Numbered from the stretch's first letter, positions 25,971 through 36,707 are shown. The stretch is 64,000 nucleotides of DNA from Odoribacter sp. Z80 (GCF_009935865.1 NZ_QWEL01000011.1:1-64000), one strand, 5' to 3'. Made by a program: numbers and translations. The notes: generated by a model from the letters alone, not told the origin.

Positions 25971-28900
25971 ATGATAAAAAAAGAAATCCAAAAACGCATT
26001 CTCATTCTGGATGGAGCCATGGGAACGGCCATCCAGAATGCCGGACTGACCGAAGCCGACTTCCGCGGACAGGAATTCAGCCTTCATCCGGTAAATCTGA
26101 AAGGGAATAATGATATTCTGAACCTCACCCGGCCCGATTGCATTCGCAAAATCCATCAATCCTATATTGATGCGGGAGCAGACATCATTGAAACAAATAC
26201 TTTTAACTCAAATGCCATTTCCCAGGAAGAGTACCGATGCGAAAAATTAGTATATCGTCTGAACCGGGAAGGAGCTGCGCTGGCAACGGAAGTCGCCGGG
26301 AATACCCACGGACGTAAAGTCTATGTTGCCGGAAGCATGGGGCCTACTTCCAAAACCCTTTCTCTTTCTCCGGACGTCAACCGCCCGGAATACCGCCCGG
26401 TGGATTTTGACACCCTGGCCGCCACATATGCCGAACAGGTCCGGGGCCTTATCGACGGAGGCGTCGACCTCCTGCTTGTCGAAACGGTATATGACGGCCT
26501 CAATGCCAAAGCCGCCTTATATGCCATCAGCAAAGTACAGGAAGAAAAAGGAACTTCTCTTCCGGTAATGCTTTCAGCCACCATCAATGATAAAAGCGGC
26601 CGGACCCTGACCGGACAGGACCTGAATGCCCTATATACTGCAGTTTCCCATTATCCGCTTTTGAGTTTCGGCCTCAATTGTTCGTTCGGAGCCGCCGAAC
26701 TGCTACCTTTCATAGAACAGTTATCCCAGACACTGCCATGCCCGCTGAGCATTTACCCAAATGCGGGACTGCCGAATGAAATGGGACAATACGATGAAAG
26801 CCCGGCCCTAACTGCGGCCTGTTTAAAAGAAATGGCAGAAAAAGGATTGCTTAATATCGCCGGCGGCTGCTGTGGCACTACCCCCACCCACATCCGGGCC
26901 ATCCGCGATGCCCTGGCCGGAACAGCCCCCCGACGCATCCCCGGAATCCACCCCCGCCTCGTTGTCAGCGGACTGGAATCCGTTGTGGTCGACAAAGAAA
27001 AAAACAACTTTATCCATGTCGGCGAACGCACCAATGTAGCAGGTTCTGCTAAATTCTGCAGGTTAATCAAGGCAAAAGCCTATGAAGAAGCGGCAGGCAT
27101 TGCCCGCAAACAAGTAGAAGACGGAGCTTCCATCATCGATATCAATATGGACGATGCCATGTTGGACAGCGCAGCAGAAATGACTACCTTCATCCGTTAT
27201 ATCAGCAACGACCCGGACATTGCAAAAGCAGCGCTGATGATTGATTCGTCGGATTGGAACACCATCTTGGCCGGTTTAAAAAATGCACAGGGAAAATGCA
27301 TTGTCAATTCTATCAGCCTGAAAGAAGGCGAAGAAGTCTTCCTGAAAAAAGCCCGGGAAATCCACCGTTTAGGAGCGGCAGTTGTCGTCATGGCTTTCGA
27401 CGAACAAGGACAAGCGGTTACTTACGAACGAAAAACCGAAATCTGTCAAAGAGCCTGGCATCTGCTGATTAGCAAAGCAGGATTTCATCCGGAAGACATC
27501 ATCTTTGACGTCAATATCCTGGCCATCGGAACAGGCCTGGAAGAACACAATAACTATGCTGTCGATTTTATCCGGGCGGTGGCATGGATAAAAAAGAACC
27601 TGCCCGGTGCACGCACATCCGGCGGAGTTTCCAATTTATCTTTCTCTTTCCGGGGCAACAATCCGGTCCGAGAAGCCATGCATTCCGTTTTTCTCTATCA
27701 TGCCATCAATGCAGGCCTGGATATGGCCATAGTCAATCCTGCCATGCTTCAGGTGTATGACGACATTGACTCCCGGTTACTGGAAACTGTCGAAAATGTC
27801 GTTCTGAACAAGCACCCGGAAGCAACAGAACGTTTAATCGAAATAGCAGAACAGATAAAAGAAAACAAAACGGCAGACGGCGAACCGACCCAGAAAGAAG
27901 AATGGCGTCAGCGTCCGCTAAACGAAAAATTAACTTATGCCTTAGTCAAAGGCATCACCGAATATTTGCCCGAAGACCTGGGCGAAGCACTCTCCGTGTA
28001 TGCTTCTCCCGTAGAAATCATCGAAGGTCCCCTGATGCAAGGCATGGAGAAAGTAGGAAACCTATTCGGGGAAGGAAAGATGTTCCTCCCACAGGTGGTG
28101 AAATCAGCAAAAGCAATGAAAGCGGCTGTTGCCATCCTGCAACCTGAAATAGAAAAACACAACCAGGCCGGAGGACGCCAGACGACACGCCATAAAATCA
28201 TTCTGGCCACAGCCAAAGGAGATGTTCACGACATCGGTAAAAACATCGTCAGCATTGTCTTAACCTGCAACAACTTTGAAGTCATCGACTTAGGAGTCAT
28301 GGTCGACAATCTCAATATCATCGCTGCTGCCAAAACCCATCATGCCGACCTCATCGGCATCAGCGGGCTCATCACCCCATCACTCAGCGAAATGGAAGCC
28401 CTCTGTGAACTTCTCCAAAAAGAACAGCTTCACATCCCCCTCCTCGTGGGAGGAGCCACAACCTCATCCGTACATACGGCAGTAAAGCTGGCTCCCAAAT
28501 ACGACTACTGTGTGGTCCACGGCGGGGATGCTTCCCGCACGGCAAGCCTGATTAAGCACTTGTTGTCCGACGGCAAAAATTACATACGTCAAATCAAAAC
28601 AGAACAGGAACAAATCCGCCATCAATATTACAACAGACAGGAACAAATCCTCCCTTATCCGGAAGCCCGGTCACTTTCCCCGGCCCTGACTGCAACCAAA
28701 CAACAGCAGGGAGACTTTTCTCCGGAAAGCTACCGTCTTCCCGTTGCTTTCGGCAGACACAACATTCTGGAACGCCGGATAAACCTGCAGAAGCTGACCG
28801 GTAAAATCGACTGGACTCCCTTTTTCCATTTTTGGGGATTCAAAGGAAAATTTCCGGAGATTATCCACCGCAACGAAGAAGCCAACCGCACCTATCAAGC

Positions 28901-29522
28901 AGCACTCAAAACTCTGGACAATGTTATTGCCGGACAGGAATTTGACGCTTCCCTGCTGGTTCAATTCTTTGATGCTTATTCTGAAAACGACGATATTGTC
29001 TTAGACAATGGCCACCGTTTACCCATGCTCCGTCAGCAAAAAAAAGACAGTGAACATTTAAGCCTCGCCGATTACATCTGCCCTAAGGCTTACGGGAAAA
29101 GCACCATCGGGGTATTTGCTTTAAAAGTAGCCGATTTGCATCCCCAATGCAACTGCCATGATTTCAACCATCTGTTGCGCGAAAGCCTGTGTGCACGTCT
29201 GACCGAAGCCCTGGCAGAATATATGCAGGAACAGTTAAGCGAAGGGATACATCTGCTCCGGCCTGCATTCGGTTACTCCGCCTGCCCGGACCACTCCTTG
29301 AAAAAAGATGCGTTTGATTTGCTGGACGCCCCGGCCCGAATCGGGGTGTCCCTGACCCCTTCCTATGCCATACAGCCGGTCACCAGCCTCTGCGGTCTCC
29401 TGATTGCACACCCCGCAGCCCGCTATTTCAGCATCGGCCGTATCGGAGAAGACCAACTCAGCGACTATTGCCGGAAAAGAGGTATCAACCTGGAAGAAGG
29501 GAAAAAATTATTAGGAATGTAA
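25971..29522 (+). CDS. metH: Cobalamin-dependent methionine synthase
   Basis: 1183 residues with all four modules. The homocysteine-binding barrel (1-320) has zinc ligands Cys237, Cys300 and Cys301. The methyl-THF (pterin) barrel spans about 340-630, including [14 protein letters not shown]. The B12 domain (650-880) has the lower ligand His753 in DVHDIGKN. The C-terminal AdoMet reactivation domain (about 940-1183) has [12 protein letters not shown]. It methylates homocysteine from the preceding pathway to methionine and needs vitamin B12. No metE is present in the window. It is placed between the UPF0280 gene and metF. Confidence 0.97.
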   Translation: MIKKEIQKRILILDGAMGTAIQNAGLTEADFRGQEFSLHPVNLKGNNDILNLTRPDCIRKIHQSYIDAGADIIETNTFNSNAISQEEYRCEKLVYRLNREGAALATEVAGNTHGRKVYVAGSMGPTSKTLSLSPDVNRPEYRPVDFDTLAATYAEQVRGLIDGGVDLLLVETVYDGLNAKAALYAISKVQEEKGTSLPVMLSATINDKSGRTLTGQDLNALYTAVSHYPLLSFGLNCSFGAAELLPFIEQLSQTLPCPLSIYPNAGLPNEMGQYDESPALTAACLKEMAEKGLLNIAGGCCGTTPTHIRAIRDALAGTAPRRIPGIHPRLVVSGLESVVVDKEKNNFIHVGERTNVAGSAKFCRLIKAKAYEEAAGIARKQVEDGASIIDINMDDAMLDSAAEMTTFIRYISNDPDIAKAALMIDSSDWNTILAGLKNAQGKCIVNSISLKEGEEVFLKKAREIHRLGAAVVVMAFDEQGQAVTYERKTEICQRAWHLLISKAGFHPEDIIFDVNILAIGTGLEEHNNYAVDFIRAVAWIKKNLPGARTSGGVSNLSFSFRGNNPVREAMHSVFLYHAINAGLDMAIVNPAMLQVYDDIDSRLLETVENVVLNKHPEATERLIEIAEQIKENKTADGEPTQKEEWRQRPLNEKLTYALVKGITEYLPEDLGEALSVYASPVEIIEGPLMQGMEKVGNLFGEGKMFLPQVVKSAKAMKAAVAILQPEIEKHNQAGGRQTTRHKIILATAKGDVHDIGKNIVSIVLTCNNFEVIDLGVMVDNLNIIAAAKTHHADLIGISGLITPSLSEMEALCELLQKEQLHIPLLVGGATTSSVHTAVKLAPKYDYCVVHGGDASRTASLIKHLLSDGKNYIRQIKTEQEQIRHQYYNRQEQILPYPEARSLSPALTATKQQQGDFSPESYRLPVAFGRHNILERRINLQKLTGKIDWTPFFHFWGFKGKFPEIIHRNEEANRTYQAALKTLDNVIAGQEFDASLLVQFFDAYSENDDIVLDNGHRLPMLRQQKKDSEHLSLADYICPKAYGKSTIGVFALKVADLHPQCNCHDFNHLLRESLCARLTEALAEYMQEQLSEGIHLLRPAFGYSACPDHSLKKDAFDLLDAPARIGVSLTPSYAIQPVTSLCGLLIAHPAARYFSIGRIGEDQLSDYCRKRGINLEEGKKLLGM

Positions 29523-29551
29523 CCGGTCACACAGCCTTAACCAGAAAAATT

Positions 29552-30508
29552 ATGACAAAAGTAATCGATATCATCAACAAAAAAACAGCCCCGTTCGCCT
29601 CTTTTGAATTGGTACCTCCCCTGAAAGGAAGCGACATCAGCAAACTTTACCATGCCATAGAACCTCTGATGGAGTTTGCCCCGCCTTTTATCAATATCAC
29701 CTATCACCGTGATGAAATAGAATACCGGCAAAAAAACGACGGTACTTTCGAAAAGATCATCCTGACCAAACGGCCGGGTTCAGTAGCCATTGCAGCCGCC
29801 ATTATGAAACGTTTCCCGGTAGAAGTGGTTCCCCACCTTATCTGCGGAGGGGCCAGCAAACATCAATTGGAAAACGACCTCATCGACCTCAATTTTATGG
29901 ACATTCAAAACGTAGTAGCCCTACGCGGCGATGCCATCCCCGGCCAGAAATACTTTACTCCCGAACCGGACGGCCACCGTTACAGTAATGAATTGGTAGC
30001 CCAGATTCACAACATGAACCAGGGAATATACCTGGACGAAACCCTGACAAATGCCGTCCACACCAATTTTTGCATCGGAGTAGCTGCCTATCCCGAAAAA
30101 CATTATGAAGCGCCCAATCTGGATATTGACATTGAAAACCTGAAACATAAAGTAGAGGCTGGCGCCGATTATATCGTTACCCAAATGTTTTTTGATAACG
30201 CCAAATTCTACCGGTTCACCGATAAATGCCGGAAAGCCGGAATCACAGTCCCCATTATTCCGGGATTAAAGCCCATTTCCACCCAAACCCATATTGAAAT
30301 GTTACCACGTGCTTTTAGTATAGATTTACCGCAGGACCTGATGAAGGAAATCCGCAAATGCAAAGACAACCAAGCCATTTACCAGGCTGGTATAGAATGG
30401 TGTACCATGCAAAGCAAAGACTTGCTGGCCCACGGGGCTCCGGCCATTCACTACTATACCATGGGAAAAGCGGACAATATACGTGAAATTTTAAAACACT
30501 CTTTCTAA
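29552..30508 (+). CDS. metF: Methylenetetrahydrofolate reductase
   Basis: 318 residues from the ATG at 29552, the typical MetF start (MTKVIDIINKKTAPFASFEL); an open frame runs 28 codons further upstream into metH but is not family-like. It is a flavin TIM barrel with FELVPP, NITYHRDE, then VPHLICGG and the FAD/folate-binding ADYIVTQMFFDN. It makes 5-methyl-THF, the methyl donor for MetH, so reductase and synthase lie in order. It is 29 nt after metH and 1 nt before the exporter. Confidence 0.96.
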   Translation: MTKVIDIINKKTAPFASFELVPPLKGSDISKLYHAIEPLMEFAPPFINITYHRDEIEYRQKNDGTFEKIILTKRPGSVAIAAAIMKRFPVEVVPHLICGGASKHQLENDLIDLNFMDIQNVVALRGDAIPGQKYFTPEPDGHRYSNELVAQIHNMNQGIYLDETLTNAVHTNFCIGVAAYPEKHYEAPNLDIDIENLKHKVEAGADYIVTQMFFDNAKFYRFTDKCRKAGITVPIIPGLKPISTQTHIEMLPRAFSIDLPQDLMKEIRKCKDNQAIYQAGIEWCTMQSKDLLAHGAPAIHYYTMGKADNIREILKHSF

Positions 30509-30509
30509 A

Positions 30510-31262
30510 ATGACTCTGCTCCAAGCTACCGGTCTGATTCTTTTAGGTATAATCGCCGGTTTTATCAACACATTTGCAGGAGGAGGCTCGATGCTTGTCG
30601 TGCCTTTCCTGATTTTTCTGGGCCTACCGGCTAATGTGGCAAACGCCACCAACCGGGTTGCCATTTTCCTGCAAGAAATTGTCTCGACAGCCACTTTTCA
30701 TCAAAAGAAGATATTAGACTTCAAAACAGACTATCCCCTGTTATTGCCGACTACATTAGGCAGTATTGCCGGAGCTTTCACAGCCGTAGACATACAAGAA
30801 GAACTTCTCCGGAAAGTCATCGGCGGACTGTTAATCATCCTCTTTTTCATGATCCTGCTGGACCCCAACGGCTGGATAAAGGCAAATGCAGACCGGGCCA
30901 AAGCCCGCAATCCGTTTATTCGTTTCCTGGTCTTTTTCGGCATCGGATTTTACGGCGGTTTCATTCAAATTGGCGTTGGTTTTTTCATGCTGGCCGGTTT
31001 AGTGCTGGGATGCGGTTTTGACTTACTGAAAGCCAACGCCCTGAAAGTACTGCTCATCCTCTCCTATACCCTGATAGCCTTAGCGATTTTCATCTATTAC
31101 GGCCTGATAGACTGGTCAACCGGTTTTATCCTGTCGTGCGGGAATATGCTGGGAGCCTGGTTAGGAACACGTTTAAGCATCAGGTGGGGTGCGAAATACA
31201 TCCGGTACATCCTTCTGGTTGCCCTTGTGCTCGTATCACTTAAACTATTCAACGTCTTCTGA
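30510..31262 (+). CDS. TauE/SafE (TSUP) family sulfur-compound transporter
   Basis: 250 residues, about eight membrane helices. The TSUP signature appears twice (GIIAGFINTFAGGGSMLVVP near the start, then FGIGFYGGFIQIGVGFFMLAG). Members move sulfite, sulfonates, thiosulfate or similar sulfur anions. Only one nucleotide separates it from metF, so it belongs to the methionine operon. That suggests it handles a sulfur compound linked to the sulfide-to-homocysteine route, possibly export of excess sulfide-derived anion or import of a precursor. Direction and substrate cannot be read from the sequence. Confidence 0.88.
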   Translation: MTLLQATGLILLGIIAGFINTFAGGGSMLVVPFLIFLGLPANVANATNRVAIFLQEIVSTATFHQKKILDFKTDYPLLLPTTLGSIAGAFTAVDIQEELLRKVIGGLLIILFFMILLDPNGWIKANADRAKARNPFIRFLVFFGIGFYGGFIQIGVGFFMLAGLVLGCGFDLLKANALKVLLILSYTLIALAIFIYYGLIDWSTGFILSCGNMLGAWLGTRLSIRWGAKYIRYILLVALVLVSLKLFNVF

Positions 31263-31277
31263 CAGGCAAAAACAAAA

Positions 31278-31305
31278 AAAAGCTGTCCGGGATATGACAG
31301 CTTTT
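31278..31305. terminator. Terminator after the met operon and after tRNA-Trp
   Basis: AAAAGCTGTC and GACAGCTTTT form a perfect 10-bp stem with an 8-nt loop. The minus-strand transcript gets eight U, so it is strongest for tRNA-Trp, but it also closes the plus-strand operon. Confidence 0.9.
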
Positions 31306-31306
31306 G

Positions 31307-31379
31307 CACGGAAGGAGAGGCTCGAACTCCCGACACCTGGTTTTGGAGACCAGTGCTCTACCAACTGAGCTACTCCCGT
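31307..31379 (-). tRNA. tRNA-Trp (CCA)
   Basis: 73 nt on the minus strand. The acceptor ACGGGAG pairs with CTTCCGT (one G-U), discriminator G; D arm TAGCTCAGTTGGTAGAGC; anticodon stem CTGGT/ACCAG around CTCCAAA, giving anticodon CCA; T arm GGGAGTTCGAGCCTCTC. CCA is not encoded. Confidence 0.96.
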
Positions 31380-31446
31380 ATCTTTTGTGGTGCAAAGGAA
31401 ATTTTTTTTATTGAAATTTGCAACAGATTGCCGAAAAATTCCGGAA

Positions 31447-32496
31447 TCAAAGACATTTTTTTCTTCGGATAATCCCGCCCCCAACCAATATCTCGCCCTT
31501 GTAAAAAGCAAGCGGTTGACCGGGAGCAACGGCCCAGGCCGGATCGGACAAATCCACCCTCCAGGCATTTCCGCCCAGATTCTGCACCCGGACATACCCT
31601 TTCGGATTTATGCCAAGCCCCCTCACTTTCACGGTGACATCCCCGGTCTGTAACTGGTCCGGGTCCGGAATGACAGCATTCTCTATTTCCAGCGACCAAC
31701 TGTTTAAACCGTCTTTTACATCCACCACAAGCACATTCTTTTCCGGCTCCATCCCTGCAACATACAATTGCTGTCCCCTCCATAAGGGAATGCCTCGTTT
31801 CTGTCCCACAGTATAATTCAGCAACCCATCATGTTCCCCGATTTTCTCCCCCTCGCGGGTATAGATTCCACCACTTTGCGAAACAACACCCTCCCTTTGA
31901 CGGATAAAATCCCTGTAATCCCTGCCGGCCAGGAAACAGACCCCCATACTTTCCTTTTTCTCGGCAATCTGCCGGAATCCCCGGCTCTCCGCCAAAGCTT
32001 TTACTTCTGCCTTGGTATATTTTCCCAAAGGCGTTACGGCATGCCTCAGGATATCCTGAGATACGCCCCATAAAAAGTAAGACTGGTCTTTTTTCTCATC
32101 TATTCCCCGGCAAAAGTAGGTATAACCGTTCCGCTCCGCAATATTCACATAATGGCCGGTAGCCACCTTATCCACCTCCAGCTCCAAAGCTGCCCGATGC
32201 AGCAACTCCCATTTCACTGCACTGTTACACAGACAGCACGGACTGGGCGTCTCACCGCTTAAATATCCTTCTACAAAGGCAGTAATCACCGTTTTACGGA
32301 AATATTCCCGGGCATCTTTCACACAAAAAGGAATATCCAATTGACGACATGCAGCACTGACTTCAGGCATAAACGGCTCCTGCCACAATTTCAGGACAAC
32401 GGCATACACTTTATATCCCGCTTCTTTCAACAACAAAGCCGTGACAAAACTATCGACCCCTCCGCTCATTCCAACCACAACGCTTCCCCTGTCCAT
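31447..32496 (-). CDS. mnmA: tRNA-specific 2-thiouridylase MnmA
   Basis: 349 residues. The PP-loop SGGVDS is at residues 11-16; the catalytic cysteine is Cys90 in SPCCLCN and the second, which forms the persulfide/disulfide, is Cys187 in GVCFLAG. It thiolates U34 of tRNA for Glu, Gln and Lys using sulfur relayed from cysteine desulfurase. Bacteroidota often carry two MnmA copies; this may be either. It is last in the operon; its start overlaps the stop of the SpmA-SpmB gene by one base. Confidence 0.95.
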   Translation of the reverse strand: MDRGSVVVGMSGGVDSFVTALLLKEAGYKVYAVVLKLWQEPFMPEVSAACRQLDIPFCVKDAREYFRKTVITAFVEGYLSGETPSPCCLCNSAVKWELLHRAALELEVDKVATGHYVNIAERNGYTYFCRGIDEKKDQSYFLWGVSQDILRHAVTPLGKYTKAEVKALAESRGFRQIAEKKESMGVCFLAGRDYRDFIRQREGVVSQSGGIYTREGEKIGEHDGLLNYTVGQKRGIPLWRGQQLYVAGMEPEKNVLVVDVKDGLNSWSLEIENAVIPDPDQLQTGDVTVKVRGLGINPKGYVRVQNLGGNAWRVDLSDPAWAVAPGQPLAFYKGEILVGGGIIRRKKCL

Positions 32497-33725
32497 CAGC
32501 CGAAAAATAAATAAGCCACCACCACAGCAGTCACCATCCCGGCTAAATCGGCAATCAAACCGCAGGGCACGGCATATCGCGTCTTTTTAATTCCCACAGC
32601 TCCGAAATATACGGCAATAATATAAAAAGTAGTGTCGGCAGCCCCCTGGAAAGTACAGGCCAGCCGGCCGGCAAAAGAATCCGCCCCGAAAGTTTTCATC
32701 GTATCAATCATCATCCCGCGGGCACCGCTACCGCTTAAAGGTTTCATCAAAGCCGTAGGCAAGGCATCCACCCAATCCGCATTGAACCCCATGGCCTCCA
32801 CCATCTGTTGCAGCCCCGACATCACAATCTCCATCGCTCCGGAAGCCCGAAAAACACCAATGGCTACTAATATAGCAATCAGATAAGGAATGATCTTGAC
32901 AGCCGTCGCAAACCCATCCTTAGCCCCATCAATAAAAGCCTCGTAAACATTGATTTTTTTCCAGGCAGCCATGCCGATAAAAGAAATCATGATACCGAAT
33001 AAAATTATATGGCTGAGCAAATTGGAAGCCACCGTTAACGCCTCTTTATCCAAGGAAGAAAAATACCAGATGACACATCCTATAACAGCGGTAAGCCCTC
33101 CCAAATAAGCCAATATGACTTTATCCCATAGCCGGATCCGCTGATAAAGGGCAACAGTCGTCAGGCCGGCTAAAGTAGAACAATAAGTGGATATCAGAAT
33201 CGGTATAAAAATATCCGTAGGATTGGCGGCCCCCAATTGGGCCCGGTAAACCATAATGGAAACCGGAACAATGGTCAGGCCGGAGGTATTCAACACCAGA
33301 AACATAATCTGTGCATTTGAAGCCGCCTGCTTGTCGGCATTCACCTCCTGCATCTGCTGCATGGCTTTCAATCCCATCGGAGTAGCTGCATTATCCAGGC
33401 CCAACATATTGGCTGCCAGATTCATCATAATTGAACCATGAGCAGGACTATCCTGGGGCAGGCCCGGAAACAAACGCCGGAAAAAAGGGCTGATCAAACG
33501 GGACAACACCCCAACGGCACCGCCCCGCTCTCCGATTTTCATAATCCCCATCCACAACGTCAATACGCCCGTCAGGCCGAGTGAAATCTCAAATCCGGTT
33601 TTCGACATCTCAAAAGTAGCACCGATAATTGTCCCGAATACTTCCGTATCACCCGATAATAAACGGCATACAGCCGCCAAAAAAGCAACTGCAAAGAAAA
33701 ATATCCAGATATAATTCAAAACCAT
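32496..33725 (-). CDS. SpmA-SpmB fusion, nucleoside-recognition (Gate) membrane protein
   Basis: 409 residues, two fused Gate domains. The SpmA-like half (about 1-200) has SIMMNLAANMLGLDNAATPM, and the SpmB-like half (about 215-409) has LPTALMKPLSGSGARGMM. In Bacillus SpmA and SpmB are separate and act in spore-core dehydration. This organism type does not sporulate, and such fusions are widespread in non-spore-formers with an unproven transport role. It is in line with folD and mnmA, apparently cotranscribed. Confidence 0.9.
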   Translation of the reverse strand: MVLNYIWIFFFAVAFLAAVCRLLSGDTEVFGTIIGATFEMSKTGFEISLGLTGVLTLWMGIMKIGERGGAVGVLSRLISPFFRRLFPGLPQDSPAHGSIMMNLAANMLGLDNAATPMGLKAMQQMQEVNADKQAASNAQIMFLVLNTSGLTIVPVSIMVYRAQLGAANPTDIFIPILISTYCSTLAGLTTVALYQRIRLWDKVILAYLGGLTAVIGCVIWYFSSLDKEALTVASNLLSHIILFGIMISFIGMAAWKKINVYEAFIDGAKDGFATAVKIIPYLIAILVAIGVFRASGAMEIVMSGLQQMVEAMGFNADWVDALPTALMKPLSGSGARGMMIDTMKTFGADSFAGRLACTFQGAADTTFYIIAVYFGAVGIKKTRYAVPCGLIADLAGMVTAVVVAYLFFG

Positions 33726-33768
33726 CCTGATTCTGCTTTATCATAGGCCATTCCAGCCATAAAGGCTG

Positions 33769-34641
33769 CTAAAGACCCTTGCAGGCCTTTAACGTATTTT
33801 GCAAAAGCGACACAATAGTCATAGGCCCCACCCCACCCGGTACTGGAGTGATATAGGAACATTTAGGCGCAACCTGTTCAAAATCCACATCTCCCACAAG
33901 CCGGAAGCCCGATTTCGTTTTATCCGACGCCACCCGATGGATGCCGACATCCACTACGACAGCCCCTTCTTTTACCATATCCGCCGTTACAAAATGAGGT
34001 TTCCCCAGCGCAACAATCAGAATATCCGCCTGTAAAGTATAATTTTCAATGTGCTGTGTCCGGCTATGGCAAAGCGTAACCGTACAATCTGCATACTCGT
34101 CTTTCCTCGACATCAAAACAGCCATTGGAGTACCCACAATATTACTGCGGCCAATGACTACGCAATGTTTTCCACGAGTGGGAATCCTGTAGCGTCTCAG
34201 CAATTCCACGATTCCGGCCGGCGTGGCAGGTAAATAAGCCGGAAGCCCCGTCACCATCTTCCCCACATTGCAGGGATGAAAACCATCTACATCCTTTTTC
34301 GGGTCTATCGCCGACAATATCTTTTGCTCTGAAATATGACCAGGAAGAGGAAGCTGAACAATATAGCCGTCTACATCGGCATCCCGGTTCAGCTTATCCA
34401 CTACTTCCAGCAATTGTGCTTCTGTCATATCAGCAGAATACCGCAATTCGGTACTTTTGAAACCCACTTCCCGGCAAGCCTTCACCTTGCTGGCTACATA
34501 AGTCTCACTTGCCGGATCATTTCCCACCAGAACGGCAACCAAATGAGGCACTTTACAACCGGCAGCTTTCATGCGGCCAACTTCATCGGCCAACTCCTGC
34601 TTCACCTGAGCAGCCACTTTTTTCCCGTCTATTAATTCCAT
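33769..34641 (-). CDS. folD: Methylene-THF dehydrogenase/cyclohydrolase FolD
   Basis: 290 residues, full length for FolD. The catalytic YVASKVKAC contains the conserved Lys (about 56); [12 protein letters not shown] and DGFHPCNVG are folate-site motifs; the Rossmann region has [13 protein letters not shown], and [12 protein letters not shown] closes the family signature. It interconverts methylene-, methenyl- and formyl-THF, feeding the folate pool that MetF uses. It lies 36 nt after ffh. Confidence 0.97.
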   Translation of the reverse strand: MELIDGKKVAAQVKQELADEVGRMKAAGCKVPHLVAVLVGNDPASETYVASKVKACREVGFKSTELRYSADMTEAQLLEVVDKLNRDADVDGYIVQLPLPGHISEQKILSAIDPKKDVDGFHPCNVGKMVTGLPAYLPATPAGIVELLRRYRIPTRGKHCVVIGRSNIVGTPMAVLMSRKDEYADCTVTLCHSRTQHIENYTLQADILIVALGKPHFVTADMVKEGAVVVDVGIHRVASDKTKSGFRLVGDVDFEQVAPKCSYITPVPGGVGPMTIVSLLQNTLKACKGL

Positions 34642-34677
34642 GAAATTAAAAATTTATCATATCGTTTTCACCCGTTG

Positions 34678-36003
34678 TCAACGCCTCATTCCCGGCATTC
34701 TCCGCATCATTTTTCCGCCTCCCGACAACATCTTCATCATTTTCTTCGATTCTTCAAACTGTTTCAGCAACCGGTTCACTTCCTGTACGGTAGTACCGCT
34801 GCCGTCAGCAATCCTCTTGCGGCGGGAACCGTTAATAATATCCGGATTCTCCCTTTCCTTCGGCGTCATCGAATAAATAATGGCTTCCACTCCCTTAAAC
34901 GCGTCATCATCTATATCCACGTCTTTCAAAGCCTTGCCCACCCCAGGTATCATAGAAGCCAAATCCTTGATATTTCCCATTTTTTTGATTTGCTGAATCT
35001 GACTCAGAAAATCATTAAAATTAAACTGATTGCGGGAAATTTTCTTCTGTAATTTTCTGGCTTCTTCCGCATCAAACTGTTCCTGGGCTTTTTCCACTAA
35101 AGAAACAATATCCCCCATGCCCAGTATACGGTCGGCCATACGTTCCGGATGGAAAGCATCCAAAGCCTCTAACTTCTCTCCTGTACCGACATATTTGATC
35201 GGTTTATTGACTACAGTACGAATAGACAAAGCCGCTCCGCCCCGGGTATCTCCATCCAATTTCGTCAGGATAACACCGTCAAAGTCCAAACATTCATTAA
35301 ACTCCCGGGCCGTATTCACAGCATCTTGTCCGGTCATAGCATCCACCACAAACAAAGTTTCATTCGGTTCTATCGCTTTCTTGACAGCCGCAATCTCATT
35401 CATCATCTCTTCATCTATGGCCAAACGTCCGGCAGTATCGACAATGACAACATCACATCCGTTTGCCTTGGCAAATTTGATGGCTTCCCCCGCTATCCTG
35501 ACGGGGTCTTTGGAAGCCTCATCGCTATATACCGGAACTCCGATTTGCTCTCCCAGCACTTTCAACTGCTCTATGGCCGCCGGACGATATACATCGCAAG
35601 CCACCAGCAACGGCTTCTTTCCTTTTTTATTTTTAAGCAAATTGGCAAACTTACCGGAAAAAGTAGTCTTACCGGAACCTTGCAATCCCGACATCAGAAT
35701 AACAGCCGGATTTCCCTTGACATCCACCTCAACATTGTGCCCCCCCATCAATGCAGCCAGCTCGTCATGCACAATTTTTACCATCATCTGACCCGGTTTC
35801 ACGGCGGTAAGCACATTCATCCCCAATGCCTTCTCTTTCACCCGGTTTGTAAAATCCTTGGCAATCTTATAATTTACGTCGGCATCCAGCAATGCCCGCC
35901 TCACTTCCTTTAAAGTCTCAGCCACATTGAGCTCCGTAATCTTTCCCTGTCCTTTTAATACCTTAAAGGAACGCTCCAGTCTCTCCGATAAATTCTCAAA
36001 CAT
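34678..36003 (-). CDS. ffh: Signal recognition particle protein Ffh
   Basis: 441 residues. The N domain (1-90) is followed by the GTPase G domain with GLQGSGKTT (106-114), DTAGRLAIDEE and TKLDGDTRGGA. The methionine-rich M domain (about 300-441) has the RNA-binding SGTTVQEVNRLLKQF and ends in KMMRRMPGMRR. It binds SRP RNA and signal sequences and delivers ribosomes to FtsY. No SRP RNA gene was recognised nearby. It is 44 nt after the ACT-domain gene. Confidence 0.98.
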   Translation of the reverse strand: MFENLSERLERSFKVLKGQGKITELNVAETLKEVRRALLDADVNYKIAKDFTNRVKEKALGMNVLTAVKPGQMMVKIVHDELAALMGGHNVEVDVKGNPAVILMSGLQGSGKTTFSGKFANLLKNKKGKKPLLVACDVYRPAAIEQLKVLGEQIGVPVYSDEASKDPVRIAGEAIKFAKANGCDVVIVDTAGRLAIDEEMMNEIAAVKKAIEPNETLFVVDAMTGQDAVNTAREFNECLDFDGVILTKLDGDTRGGAALSIRTVVNKPIKYVGTGEKLEALDAFHPERMADRILGMGDIVSLVEKAQEQFDAEEARKLQKKISRNQFNFNDFLSQIQQIKKMGNIKDLASMIPGVGKALKDVDIDDDAFKGVEAIIYSMTPKERENPDIINGSRRKRIADGSGTTVQEVNRLLKQFEESKKMMKMLSGGGKMMRRMPGMRR

Positions 36004-36047
36004 AGTTCAATATTTTTATTGTTGTTATTTTTTATCTGTAAAGCAGT

Positions 36048-36707
36048 TTACCGTTTTCCAATATTTTTCAATACGACAAACGTTTTGTCAATTAAAGAAT
36101 TGTCAACCACCACCGTAAACTCGTTTGTAGAAGAAATTACTTCTGTGAGGTTTATTCCCTCCCATGACAACTCTTTCATAATCGTATAATAGAATCCGGG
36201 CTGCATGCTGTTTCCTTTCGGCAGCTTCAAAGTCACCGAAGAAAGACTGCCTTGTTTAAACAAACACAATTCATCTTTGAAAAAATCAGCAATCAAAGTT
36301 TCCATGGCATCGCTAATGACCAGATTGGTCTCAAACACCCCCTGTACCATCGTATAAAAAATTTCATCGTTCTTGACCAGATTTTTCAATACTTCGATGT
36401 GGCAATCCAGCAAAGTCGGAGAATTCTTAAAAGTGTAATCACACAAATTACTTCTAAGGATAATATCCCCCATGTTACTCAACAACTTATTCAACTGCAC
36501 TTGTTCCCGCACCTGCAAATAGGGTGCCAACCGATTTAATGCCATAACAATAGCACCGGTATTCACCTCTTTTCTCAGTTTCCTTTCCACATCAGGTTGC
36601 AACTGGCGGGCCAGGGACGAAACATTAATAATACCTGCTGCCAAAGATTCCGACAGATAGGGGCGATGCTTTACAATATCTTCAACAACATGAGAAATAC
36701 TTACCAT
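36048..36707 (-). CDS. ACT-domain protein, function unknown
   Basis: 219 residues. The N-terminal part (1-130) is helical and not recognised. The C-terminal 85 residues look like an aspartokinase-type ACT domain (PGFYYTIMKELSWEGINLTE, then STNEFTVVVDNSLID). There is no kinase domain, so an aspartokinase label would be wrong. The ACT fold suggests binding of a small molecule such as an amino acid. Its own -7 box is at 36744-36751. It heads the operon with ffh, folD, the SpmA-SpmB fusion and mnmA. Confidence 0.7.
   Translation of the reverse strand: MVSISHVVEDIVKHRPYLSESLAAGIINVSSLARQLQPDVERKLRKEVNTGAIVMALNRLAPYLQVREQVQLNKLLSNMGDIILRSNLCDYTFKNSPTLLDCHIEVLKNLVKNDEIFYTMVQGVFETNLVISDAMETLIADFFKDELCLFKQGSLSSVTLKLPKGNSMQPGFYYTIMKELSWEGINLTEVISSTNEFTVVVDNSLIDKTFVVLKNIGKR

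Noticed and set aside
29468-29551. Earlier start for metF inside metH
   Set aside because: The frame is merely open; the family start is MTKVIDII at 29552.
36048-36707. Aspartate kinase label for the ACT-domain protein
   Set aside because: No kinase domain is present; only the ACT-like C-terminal part resembles aspartokinase.
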